From an uncultured Alphaproteobacteria bacterium (GTDB taxonomy: Bacteria; Pseudomonadota; Alphaproteobacteria; Rhodobacterales; Rhodobacteraceae): a stretch of 64,000 nt of DNA. The position numbers and the translations under genes are program-made. The notes beneath the pieces are model-generated. The model searched no databases, was not told the DNA's origin, and saw nothing but the letters and a program-made list of their open reading frames with translations. Location of the stretch: NCBI GenBank assembly GCA_902537215.1, contig CACBAM010000002.1, positions 62,001 to 126,000 on the forward strand. Reading direction: 5' to 3'. Of the stretch, positions 33,892 through 42,156 are shown in pieces (the stretch's first letter is position 1; each line of letters begins with the position of its first letter).

Positions 33892-33981
33892 TGGCGGAGG
33901 AGGTGGGATTCGAACCCACGGTAGACTTTCACCTACGTCGGTTTTCAAGACCGGTGCATTCAACCACTCTGCCACTCCTCC
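33892..33981 (-). tRNA. tRNA-Ser (anticodon TGA)
   Basis: The reverse strand folds as a class II tRNA. The 7-bp acceptor stem is GGAGGAG with CTCCTCC, discriminator G and an encoded CCA end. The anticodon stem-loop CCGGTCTTGAAAACCG shows TGA. A long variable arm is present and the T-loop is GGTTCGAATCC. About 90 nt including CCA. The 3' end faces the accessory region to the left, the usual side for element integration. Confidence 0.95.
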
Positions 33982-33991
33982 GATAACCGAG

Positions 33992-34019
33992 ATAATATAA
34001 AGATTTTTTTTTTTTTCAA
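33992..34019 (-). promoter_or_regulatory. Probable sigma-70-type promoter of tRNA-Ser
   Basis: On the reverse strand a -35 TTGAAA (34014-34019) and a -10 TATTAT (33992-33997) are 16 bp apart, with the -10 ending about 10 bp before the tRNA 5' end. The -35 is part of a 14-bp palindrome TTTTCAATTGAAAA. Confidence 0.5.
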
Positions 34020-34104
34020 TTGAAAAGATCTTTATTAAATTTAGTGATATATCTATAATTAAGTCGGATTAGGTATCATATCTATATGTATTTGGGAGAG
34101 TGTA

Positions 34105-35112
34105 ATGAAAGTTAAAGCGTATGCCGCAAAAAGTGAAAAAGGACTGTTAGAACCTTATGAATATGAATTGGGAGAAATAGGGCCTGATGATGTTGATATA
34201 GAGATAGAAAACTGCGGACTTTGCTACAGTGATGTTCATTACATAGACAACGATTTTTCAAATAACGAGTATCCCTTTGTCCCTGGCCACGAGGTTATAG
34301 GGAAAATTACGGCAATTGGCAGCCAAGTTAAAGACAGGCATGTTGGGCAAAGAGTAGGAGTTGGCTTTCAGGCTGGGTACTGTAAAACATGTGAATGTTG
34401 CTATAATGGTGATCATAATCTTTGCGATGATAGAGTGGGTGTTTTTTTAGGCCGAAATGGAGGTTTCGCCGATAAAATAAGAGTTCAAGATTTAAGTGCT
34501 ATTCCAATCCCTGACGCACTTGATCCCCGAACTGCCGGTCCACTCATGTGCGGTGGTATTACCGTTTTCAATCCATTTGTCCAATATGCAGTAAAACCGA
34601 CAGATAGCGTATGTATTTTTGGAATAGGCGGGCTTGGACACATGGCTATAAAGTTTGCTAATGCTTGGGGGTGTGAAGTCACTGCTATTACTGGTTCTGA
34701 AAATAAGATAGAAGAAGCTAAGAGTTACGGCGCCCATAATGTGGTTGTTGCTAGTGATATTGATGCAATTAAAAAGCATAAAAAATCTTTCGACTATTTA
34801 TTTTTCACCGGTCATGCATTTCAGGGTAAATGGGGACTATTTATGAATACTCTTAAGCCAAAAGGTAGACTTCATTTCCTTGGTCTATTACCTGAGCCTC
34901 TGAATATAACTATGTTTCATATGTTGAGGGGGCAAAACTCAGTGTCTGCAAGTCCTGTTGGAGGACCAGAGGCAATGAAGAAAATGGTAGAGTTCTGCGC
35001 GAGACACAAAATAATTCCCGAGGTAGAATTTTTTAAAATGTCAGAAATCAATGAAGCCATAGCCCACCTTAAAAGTGGTAAAGCAAGATATAGGATCGTT
35101 CTGGAAAACTAG
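34105..35112 (+). CDS. Zinc-dependent alcohol dehydrogenase (MDR, cinnamyl-alcohol-dehydrogenase-like)
   Basis: 335 residues. Catalytic zinc ligands Cys40 (GLCYSDVH) and His62/Glu63 (GHEVIG) and structural zinc ligands Cys93, Cys96, Cys99 and Cys107 (GYCKTCECCY...C) are all present. The cofactor motif is GIGGLGHMA. This set fits the YahK/CAD branch, which reduces aldehydes with NADPH. GGGAGAG precedes the ATG. First gene to the right of the tRNA; probably core chromosome. Confidence 0.88.
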   Translation: MKVKAYAAKSEKGLLEPYEYELGEIGPDDVDIEIENCGLCYSDVHYIDNDFSNNEYPFVPGHEVIGKITAIGSQVKDRHVGQRVGVGFQAGYCKTCECCYNGDHNLCDDRVGVFLGRNGGFADKIRVQDLSAIPIPDALDPRTAGPLMCGGITVFNPFVQYAVKPTDSVCIFGIGGLGHMAIKFANAWGCEVTAITGSENKIEEAKSYGAHNVVVASDIDAIKKHKKSFDYLFFTGHAFQGKWGLFMNTLKPKGRLHFLGLLPEPLNITMFHMLRGQNSVSASPVGGPEAMKKMVEFCARHKIIPEVEFFKMSEINEAIAHLKSGKARYRIVLEN

Positions 35113-35118
35113 TTAGCT

Positions 35119-35853
35119 TCAGTTCTTGATTTTAATTGATATCATTTCAGCTACTGAGTTTTGATTCTCGTTGACCTTTTCTTGTAAGTCATTGATACGT
35201 TCACGCCTCTCAGAGATCTGAACAGAGTTCTTCATAATATCTATTGCGTTTGTCTGTGTCTTTGATTGAATCTCAATAATTCGTTTCTGATTTTCAGAGG
35301 CCATCTCCTCTATCTTTGTGCACCTTTTTGTGTTTTGGTCTATACGCTTTTTATTGTCTTTTTCAGTAGCCTTTGAGGGGTGAAACTCACCTTTGAGAAA
35401 TTTTTCATTGGTAGCTAAATTTTCTGTATTAAATTGAAGTGTCTCCTCATTTTTTTTCATAATCATTCTGTTTAGCTCGATAAGCTTCTTGTTGATCTCT
35501 GTGAGTTGCTTATTTACTTCAAGGATTGTTTTATTAACTGAAGATTTGTGCTCTAAAAAATCTAACTGGGCTTTGTTATTCATTGACTCTCTGAAGTTTA
35601 TTTCCACATCTTTCTCGGCAATCATATTACTCATTATAGCCAGTCTGTTTCTTAAAATTTCATCTGTTTCTTGATTAGCCAAGTGATGGTTGCCCATATA
35701 AGCCGCATTATAGTTTCTCATAATAGAGGCGTAATTTTGTTCTATAGAGGCTCTACATACTTCCACTTTTGTTTTATTTGAATTTATAAGTATCTCAAGC
35801 TCGAATATTTTTCGGCGATTAGATTGTATTTGGGCCTTATTTTCAGGATTCAT
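35119..35853 (-). CDS. Long coiled-coil protein of unknown function
   Basis: 244 residues, almost entirely predicted helix, with repeated Asn/Lys/Glu/Ile heptads (for example LTEINKKLIELNRMIMKKNE and RRERINDLQEKVNENQNSVA). No signal peptide or membrane segment. AGAGG ribosome-binding site. It converges with the alcohol dehydrogenase (6-nt gap) and is divergent from the crotonase. It could be structural or a scaffold; no family recognised. Confidence 0.7.
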   Translation of the reverse strand: MNPENKAQIQSNRRKIFELEILINSNKTKVEVCRASIEQNYASIMRNYNAAYMGNHHLANQETDEILRNRLAIMSNMIAEKDVEINFRESMNNKAQLDFLEHKSSVNKTILEVNKQLTEINKKLIELNRMIMKKNEETLQFNTENLATNEKFLKGEFHPSKATEKDNKKRIDQNTKRCTKIEEMASENQKRIIEIQSKTQTNAIDIMKNSVQISERRERINDLQEKVNENQNSVAEMISIKIKN

Positions 35854-35985
35854 GCGTTACCTCTTATAAAATGTATTAATGGATAAAACTTTACTAACTT
35901 TGACATTAAACTACTATAGCTTATTAAGCATATAAAATTCAAAAAAATATTAAATTTCGGTGAACCAGTTAAGGATAGGATAAAA

Positions 35986-36834
35986 ATGTATAAAGAATTG
36001 TTAACTTCGCAGCATGGCAGCACTTTCATAATTTCCCTTAACAGACCGGAAAAGTTAAACGCATTTACTAAAACCATGCAAGACGAACTTATTAAAGTTT
36101 TTGATTACACTGATCAGAATGATTATATCAAATCAGTCGTGATTACTGGAGAAGGGCGTGCCTATTGTGCAGGAGCTGATTTGGTTGATGGGCCTAACAC
36201 TTTTAATTACGCAGAAGAGGGAAACAGGCTCTCTAACGATGATCATCGTGATGGAGGTGGGTTAGTGGCGCTAAGAATTTTTAGGTCTAAAAAACCAGTA
36301 ATAGGTGCAATCAATGGAGATGCTGTTGGTGTAGGGGCGACAATGACTTTACCAATGGATATAAGAATTGCTTCGAAATCGGCTCGGTTTGGATTTGTGT
36401 TTTCGAGGAGAGGCGCAGTACCCGAGGCGTGTTCTAGCTGGTTTCTTCCTAGAATAGTAGGTATCTCTAAAGCTCTGGATTGGTGCTATACGGGGAAAGT
36501 ATTTAATTCTCAGGAGGCCTTACAACATGGACTAGTTTCTGATGTAATTTCCGATGATAAATTGATAGAAAGAGCACTTGAGATTGGATCTAGCTATAGT
36601 AGCAAAACTTCTGCAATATCTGTTTCTCTTGCAAGACAAATGATGTGGAATATGCTAGCCGCAACCCACCCAGAGGAAGCACATATTTTGGACTCTATTG
36701 CGATGGAGAGAATGGGAAAGTCCCCAGATATTCAGGAAGGAATAGCTTCGTTTTTAGAAAAGAGAGCTCCCAATTTTTCGATGAAAGTCAGCAAAGATTT
36801 GCCTGACCTATCGGCTGCTATAAAATCCAAGTAG
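35986..36834 (+). CDS. Enoyl-CoA hydratase/isomerase family (crotonase)
   Basis: 282 residues. The first oxyanion loop is YCAGADL (about 57-63), the second GVGATM, with an acidic residue in RRGAVPEACSSWFLPR matching the late catalytic Glu of one crotonase branch. AAGGATAGGA precedes the ATG. It acts on CoA thioesters, hydrating or isomerising an enoyl-CoA; the exact substrate is unknown. Confidence 0.85.
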   Translation: MYKELLTSQHGSTFIISLNRPEKLNAFTKTMQDELIKVFDYTDQNDYIKSVVITGEGRAYCAGADLVDGPNTFNYAEEGNRLSNDDHRDGGGLVALRIFRSKKPVIGAINGDAVGVGATMTLPMDIRIASKSARFGFVFSRRGAVPEACSSWFLPRIVGISKALDWCYTGKVFNSQEALQHGLVSDVISDDKLIERALEIGSSYSSKTSAISVSLARQMMWNMLAATHPEEAHILDSIAMERMGKSPDIQEGIASFLEKRAPNFSMKVSKDLPDLSAAIKSK

Positions 36835-36844
36835 TATAAAAAGT

Positions 36845-38110
36845 TTACATTTTAAAAGACATTAGAGAATTATTCGCCACTGCTGCCATTTCAAAGAAAG
36901 TGCTCTTCTCTCTTGTGAAAGCCTCTCTATATCGTGGTACCGCAGAAATAGGTAGCATAAATAAGTTTTCCGATAATAAAGCTGCTGCACACGTTTTTCC
37001 AAAAAGAGTTCCGGGGGCAATACCCCTCCCTGAATAACCAAAACACGATAGAGCGTTTTCTTCAAAGTTCACAATTTTTGGTATATGATCTTTAGTCATT
37101 GCAATTTTACCCGACCACCGATAATTAAATTCTAGGTCGGGTAAAAAAGGAAATAGGTCCTTAAGCTTTTTGTTTGCCCAATTCGTATGAACATATTTTC
37201 CAAAGCCTTCAGAGTTGCCCATCGTTCCTAGAATGAGACGTCCAGCGTCATCTACTCTAAAGGAAGACATAATTCTAGCTGTATCCCAACAACCCTCTTT
37301 GCCAGGCAAGATCGTACTCATTTCATTAGAGTTTAGAGGTCTCGTTGCAAATTGTGAGTAATAGACGGTAGAAAATTTACCTGTATTGTTTGTCTTATCT
37401 AAATCTTCATAGGCATTCATAGCAAGGAATAAATATTTGCTATTTATTACAATGTCTTGGACAAAGACTTTCCACACACCATTTTGTTTTTTAATTTGAG
37501 ATACTTTTGATTTTTCATATATCTTTGCGCCTAATTCTTTTGCTTTTCGTGCGAGGCCTCTACAATAAGCCAGTGGTTGTATTGTTCCTGCTCTAGAGTC
37601 ATGAAGTGATCCAATAAATTTTGAGCTTCCTAGTTTATTAGAAGTCTCAGTTTTATCGTATAGTGTTAATGGCTCTTCAAATAACTCTCCTTGCTTAAAT
37701 CTTTCAATTAGATATTCCATTCCCTTTTCTGAGTGAGCACAATGCAAAGTTCCATTCCGTTTGGGAGCGCATTTAATTTGGTTTTCTTCAATAATTGAGA
37801 AAACCAAGTCAGGAGCTGATCCAAGAGCGGATATCAGCGTTTCACCTTGCTTTTCTCCTAAAATAGAAATGATTTTTTTTGGTGGTAGCCATAGTCCTGC
37901 ATTTACTAAGCCAACATTTCTACCAGAGCCACCAAAACCAATTGTCTCACTTTCGAGTAACACTACTTTGGCTCCCAGTTTTGCTGCTTCTAATGCAGCA
38001 GAGCAACCAGTAAAGCCTCCTCCAACAATCAATAAGTCGGTAGTTTGGCTTTTCAGGGGTTCACAAAAAGTTTCGTTTTCTTTGGACGTATTTTCCCACA
38101 AATTATTCAT
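36845..38110 (-). CDS. FAD-dependent amine/amino-acid oxidoreductase (DAO family)
   Basis: 421 residues. N-terminal FAD-binding GGGFTGCSAALEAAKLGAKV with acidic LLE ends, the GSGRNVGLVNAG segment, and the C-terminal YSGRGIAPGTLFGK that contacts the flavin. The layout matches gamma-glutamylputrescine oxidase (PuuB-like) and related imino-acid oxidases. No puuA- or puuD-type genes are adjacent, so the substrate is left open. Confidence 0.82.
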   Translation of the reverse strand: MNNLWENTSKENETFCEPLKSQTTDLLIVGGGFTGCSAALEAAKLGAKVVLLESETIGFGGSGRNVGLVNAGLWLPPKKIISILGEKQGETLISALGSAPDLVFSIIEENQIKCAPKRNGTLHCAHSEKGMEYLIERFKQGELFEEPLTLYDKTETSNKLGSSKFIGSLHDSRAGTIQPLAYCRGLARKAKELGAKIYEKSKVSQIKKQNGVWKVFVQDIVINSKYLFLAMNAYEDLDKTNNTGKFSTVYYSQFATRPLNSNEMSTILPGKEGCWDTARIMSSFRVDDAGRLILGTMGNSEGFGKYVHTNWANKKLKDLFPFLPDLEFNYRWSGKIAMTKDHIPKIVNFEENALSCFGYSGRGIAPGTLFGKTCAAALLSENLFMLPISAVPRYREAFTREKSTFFEMAAVANNSLMSFKM

Positions 38111-38160
38111 CAGCGATAATCAATTTTTATTTATAAACTCTCCTATCTTTGGCCAGCTTC

Positions 38161-38949
38161 TCAGTCTAATTTTAATGGCATACCTATCAACAAACCACCA
38201 TCAACTGCCAATAGCTGACCTGTAACATGGTTGCTCAGATCACTTGCAAAAAAAAGGATTGACCCTATGATATCTTCAGCAGTTGGAGCTTCACCAAGTG
38301 GATTTGTTTTTTCGTATGCTATTATAGCCTTTTTAAACTTTTCATCTCCAAGACTATTTTTCCACCAGTCGGTAGCCACAAAGCCGGGGCATACAGCATT
38401 TACTCTTATTCCATCTGGCCCAAGAGAGCGAGACAGTGCCAAAGTCATGGAGTTAAGAGCACCTTTAGACGCAGCATAGGCAACTGATGATCCCAGTCCA
38501 CGCAACCCTGCGACAGATGAGATATTTACGATACTACTTTTTTTATTCCTGGCAAGATGTGGGCGCGCGTGTTTAATTAGCTCATAGTTACTATTTAGAT
38601 TTAAGGCAAAAATATTTTCAAAGTCATCTCTTTGTAATGCATCTAAGTTAGAATGATCAGCAAATTTTGTTCTACCTGCGTTATTGATTAAAATATTAAT
38701 TGCTCCAAATTCGCTAAACGCTCTATCAATTATATGCTTGCACCCTTCATCAGTTGAAATATCAGATTTTATTATGAGTGGAGACTTTCCAAGGTGTGAG
38801 CATTCATGTGCCACTTCTTCTGCAGCTTCTTTGCTCTTAGAATAATTAATTGTGACCCTGCCACCCATGGAGGTTATTTTTTTTGCGGCCTCGGCTCCGA
38901 TTCCTGCCGAAGATCCCGTTATCACAGCGACTTTACCTTCAAAATTCAT
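38161..38949 (-). CDS. Short-chain dehydrogenase/reductase
   Basis: 262 residues, classical SDR: TGSSAGIG (11-18), NNAGRT, catalytic Ser in NISSVAG and YAASK. The C-terminus ends LAVDGGLLIGM, usual for tetrameric SDRs such as FabG and Baeyer-type 3-hydroxyacyl dehydrogenases. GGGAGG precedes the ATG. It shares a divergent intergenic region (38950-39087) with the GST operon, which contains a TATAAT at 39006-39011. Confidence 0.87.
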   Translation of the reverse strand: MNFEGKVAVITGSSAGIGAEAAKKITSMGGRVTINYSKSKEAAEEVAHECSHLGKSPLIIKSDISTDEGCKHIIDRAFSEFGAINILINNAGRTKFADHSNLDALQRDDFENIFALNLNSNYELIKHARPHLARNKKSSIVNISSVAGLRGLGSSVAYAASKGALNSMTLALSRSLGPDGIRVNAVCPGFVATDWWKNSLGDEKFKKAIIAYEKTNPLGEAPTAEDIIGSILFFASDLSNHVTGQLLAVDGGLLIGMPLKLD

Positions 38950-39087
38950 TTATAGCCTCCCAAGATTCTAAACAGCTTAGCAAAGTTTCAATTTTTGGAG
39001 TATCCTATAATAGCTGTTATAAATAAATATTTTTAATTTCTCTAAAGTCGGTTCATAATATAAACTTAGGCTTTTATGGAGATTAGA

Positions 39088-39693
39088 ATGAAACTATATT
39101 TTGCACCTAATTCTAGAGCCGTAAGAATTGCGTGGCTTCTTGAAGAGTTGGGCTTAAAGTATGACGTCGAAAAATACAAAGTTGGGGATAGAGCGCTACG
39201 AACTCCAGAATATTATAAAATTCATCCGATGGGTAGGATTCCAGTTTTAGAGGATGGAGAAACTAGAATTTATGAATCAGGAGCAATAGTGCAGTATCTA
39301 CTTGCTAGACATGGAAATGGAAAATTTGTGCCAGATGTCAATGAGCCGTCTTTCCCTGAATACTTGCAATGGTTGCACTACGCGGAGGGTTCAATTATGG
39401 GACAGGTCAATATCTTAGTTGTTGAGACAATACTTTTGCCGCCTGAAAAAAGAAATGATGTAAACGTAAATAGAGCATTGAAATTATTACGGGTAGCACT
39501 CGGAAATGTAGATAATAGATTGCAAGACAGAGAATACTTAACTGGGACCTTTACAGGGGCTGATATAATGACGGGACATGCGTGCTTTGGTGCAATGAAT
39601 GCAGGAGCACAAATTGATGATTATGAACATTTAAATGCATATATAAATAGACTTTTAAAAAGACCAGCATTGGAGAAAGCGCGATCGCTATGA
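39088..39693 (+). CDS. Glutathione S-transferase
   Basis: 201 residues. Thioredoxin-like N-terminal domain MKLYFAPNSRAVRIAWLLEE with Ser as likely catalytic residue, the cis-Pro motif HPMGRIPVLEDGE and ESGAIVQYL, followed by a helical domain with FTGADIMTGH. An ATG at 39076 is in frame, but 39088 is chosen because GGAG lies six bases before it. First gene of a long rightward operon; overlaps the next start as ATGA. GSTs in such catabolic operons often isomerise or dehalogenate intermediates. Confidence 0.85.
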   Translation: MKLYFAPNSRAVRIAWLLEELGLKYDVEKYKVGDRALRTPEYYKIHPMGRIPVLEDGETRIYESGAIVQYLLARHGNGKFVPDVNEPSFPEYLQWLHYAEGSIMGQVNILVVETILLPPEKRNDVNVNRALKLLRVALGNVDNRLQDREYLTGTFTGADIMTGHACFGAMNAGAQIDDYEHLNAYINRLLKRPALEKARSL

Positions 39694-40520
39694 TAAAAAA
39701 TAATATTATAAAAAATACAGATCATCTTCAGGCTGAGGTGAGAGATGGAATTGGTATTATTGCATTTAATCGTCCAGAGGCAAAAAATGCATTATCAGAT
39801 GAATTAACACCAGAATTGAGAAGAATGTTAATTGAATTTGAAAGTGATCGAGATGTAAGAGTTATAATCATCACGGGTAATGGAGGATCGTTTTGTTCAG
39901 GTGGAGACGTCAAAAGCTTTGCGAGTGATAGTGACTCAGGCCTTTCAAAAGATCTTAGTTTAGAACAACAAATTAGAAAATTGCAAATTGGACAGGAAGG
40001 CGTTTCCTTAAAAATTCATGAGATGCCAAAACCAACCATTGCTGTGTTGCCCGGTGCGGCTGCAGGCGCAGGAATGTCCATTGCGTTAGCCTGTGACATT
40101 AGGATTGCATCAGAGAAAGCCTTTCTTGTGCCAGCTTTTGGTGGCATTGGCCTCTCTGGTGATTACGGAGGCAGTTGGTCATTGAGCCAACTCGTTGGTC
40201 CTTCAAAGGCCAAGGATATTTATTTTTCAAACAGGCGCATTCAAGCCCAGGACGCTCTTGATGAGGGAATTGTAAACTATGTTGTTAGTGAGTCAGATCT
40301 AGTGTCTTTTGCTCTACAGAAGGCATCAGAGATAGCCTATTTTTCTCCTACTGCTCTCCAGTATATGAAAGAAAATCATAATCGAGCTACGTCTACAAAC
40401 TTTAAGGAGAGCTTGGCAATGGAAGCGGATAGAATGATAAGATGTTTTCAAACAGAAGATCACAAAAATGCAGCAAAAGCATTTGTTGAAAAAAAGAAAC
40501 CAAACTTTGTTGGAAAGTAA
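39690..40520 (+). CDS. Enoyl-CoA hydratase/isomerase family (crotonase)
   Basis: 276 residues with oxyanion loops FCSGGDVKSF and AAGAGMSIALACD, and the FGGIGLSGDYGGSWSLSQLVG segment. The usual Glu of hydratases at the last site appears as Asp or Gly, which is common in isomerase and dehydrogenase-like members. Coupled to the GST gene. It acts on an acyl-CoA within this operon. Confidence 0.84.
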   Translation: MIKNNIIKNTDHLQAEVRDGIGIIAFNRPEAKNALSDELTPELRRMLIEFESDRDVRVIIITGNGGSFCSGGDVKSFASDSDSGLSKDLSLEQQIRKLQIGQEGVSLKIHEMPKPTIAVLPGAAAGAGMSIALACDIRIASEKAFLVPAFGGIGLSGDYGGSWSLSQLVGPSKAKDIYFSNRRIQAQDALDEGIVNYVVSESDLVSFALQKASEIAYFSPTALQYMKENHNRATSTNFKESLAMEADRMIRCFQTEDHKNAAKAFVEKKKPNFVGK

Positions 40521-40538
40521 CATTAAAGGAGAAACTTT

Positions 40539-41144
40539 ATGGTTGATTTTAAGTTTATATTTGATTTTGGGAGTCCAAAAACCTACTTGGTCTACAAACT
40601 TTTACCTGGTATAGAAAAGAGAACCAAAACGAAGGCGGAGTATGTCCCAGTTCTTTTAGGAGGTATCTTTAAGTCAACCAACAATGTGTCGCCGATTGAG
40701 TCATTTAAGACAGTGCCCGCAAAGGGAAAATATGATGATTTAGATACCGCAAGATTTGTTAAAAAGCACGATATTCCTTTTAACTTTAATTCAAATTTCC
40801 CCATTAATACTTTAAACTTAATGAGGGGCGCCATATTTGCTCAGGAAAATGGTATTTTTGATAAGTATGTAGAGGTCGTTTTTAAAAGCATGTGGGTTGA
40901 GAATAAAAAAATGGATGATTTGGAAGTTATTCAAACTGTTCTTTTAGAAAATGGACTGCCCGTCAAGGAAATATTCGAGGGCACCCAAGATCAAAAAATA
41001 AAAGACAAGCTTATTAAAAATACTAGCGAAGCAGTTGAAAAGGGAATATTTGGGGCTCCGAGTATGCTTGTAGAGGATGAGTTATTTTTTGGAAAGGAAA
41101 GCTTGCAAGACGTTGAAGAACTTATATTGAGTAAATCGGAGTAA
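40539..41144 (+). CDS. DsbA-family 2-hydroxychromene-2-carboxylate isomerase-like protein
   Basis: 201 residues. Starts with FKFIFDFGSPKTYLVYKLL, where the CxxC of thiol oxidases is replaced by Ser, as in HCCA isomerase and kappa-class GST-like proteins. The cis-Pro region is GIFGAPSMLVEDELFFGKE. AAAGGAG precedes the ATG. These enzymes use glutathione to isomerise substrates of aromatic or polycyclic pathways. A fragment of a relative is at 16922-17083. Confidence 0.85.
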   Translation: MVDFKFIFDFGSPKTYLVYKLLPGIEKRTKTKAEYVPVLLGGIFKSTNNVSPIESFKTVPAKGKYDDLDTARFVKKHDIPFNFNSNFPINTLNLMRGAIFAQENGIFDKYVEVVFKSMWVENKKMDDLEVIQTVLLENGLPVKEIFEGTQDQKIKDKLIKNTSEAVEKGIFGAPSMLVEDELFFGKESLQDVEELILSKSE

Positions 41145-41146
41145 AT

Positions 41147-42142
41147 ATGAGGCAATTTATCGTTAAGGAAATTCCAAAAACCAATTTAGAAATTTCAAAT
41201 TTTGAAATGCAAGAAGTCGATATACCAAAGCCTTCTTCAGATGAAATTTTAGTTAAAAATATTTTACTCTCTATAGATGCAGCAAATAGGACTTGGATGC
41301 AGGGAAGAACTTACAGAGACCAAGTTTTTGCTGGCGATGTGATGCCAAGCTATTCAATTGCTGAGGTTGTTGAAAGTAATCACCCAGATTTTAAAATAGG
41401 GCAAATTGTTACTTCTGAGAGCTACTGGGAAGAGTTTAGCTTAGTCAAAGCTAAGGATGTTAATAAGTGTCCTCAAAATGTCCCACTTTCCTATTTACTA
41501 TCTATCTTCGGTATAGCAGGTCTAACCGCATATCATGGCTTATTTGATGTGGGAAGAATGGAAGCTAGCGATACTGTTGTAATCTCCGCAGCTGCTGGAT
41601 CGGTTGGTATATACGCAGGACAATTAGCTAAGGCTAAGGGATGTAAAGTTATAGGTATCGCCGGAGATGACAAAAAATGTAAAGAGGTTACCGATAGTTT
41701 GGGCTTTGATGGGTGCATAAATTATAAAACTGGTAACTTACTAAAAGACCTTAAAGAACACTGCCCAGAGGGAATAAGTTTATATTTTGACAATGTAGGA
41801 GGACATATCTTAGAGGCTGTTCTGGTAAGAATGCAAAATAGGGGACGGATTGTTTGTTGTGGGGCTATAAGTCAGTATGAAAGCTCTTCTCCTGTAGGGC
41901 CAAGGAATGTTCCTGGTTTTATCATTACAAAACGACTAAAGATGGAAGGCTTTATTGTGATGGATTTTCGGGGGAAGCACTTGGAGGCCATTAATCATAT
42001 GAAAACTTTATTAGACAATGGAAAAATCAAAGTTGTTGAAGACATCGCCGAAGGGTTGGAAAGAGCACCTGAAGCTTTGGTTAACCTTTTAAACGGAAAA
42101 AACTTTGGTAAAAGCATGGTCAGAGTTTTTCCTGATCCATGA
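41147..42142 (+). CDS. NADP-dependent MDR oxidoreductase (CurA/leukotriene B4 dehydrogenase-like)
   Basis: 331 residues, a zinc-free medium-chain dehydrogenase. Cofactor motif AAAGSVGIYAGQLAKAKGC, then DNVGGHILEAVLVRM and GAISQY, all typical of enone/alkenal double-bond reductases. GGAG before the ATG, two bases after the previous stop. It probably reduces an alpha,beta-unsaturated carbonyl intermediate of the pathway. Confidence 0.86.
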   Translation: MRQFIVKEIPKTNLEISNFEMQEVDIPKPSSDEILVKNILLSIDAANRTWMQGRTYRDQVFAGDVMPSYSIAEVVESNHPDFKIGQIVTSESYWEEFSLVKAKDVNKCPQNVPLSYLLSIFGIAGLTAYHGLFDVGRMEASDTVVISAAAGSVGIYAGQLAKAKGCKVIGIAGDDKKCKEVTDSLGFDGCINYKTGNLLKDLKEHCPEGISLYFDNVGGHILEAVLVRMQNRGRIVCCGAISQYESSSPVGPRNVPGFIITKRLKMEGFIVMDFRGKHLEAINHMKTLLDNGKIKVVEDIAEGLERAPEALVNLLNGKNFGKSMVRVFPDP

Positions 42143-42156
42143 GTAAAGGGAGAGAG

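Noticed and set aside
33701-33919. Open frame of 72 codons running out of the tRNA-Ser 3' end
   Set aside because: Its first residues (MGSNPTSS) are the translation of the tRNA T-arm, a common artefact, and the rest covers the repeat region and leader. No ribosome-binding site.
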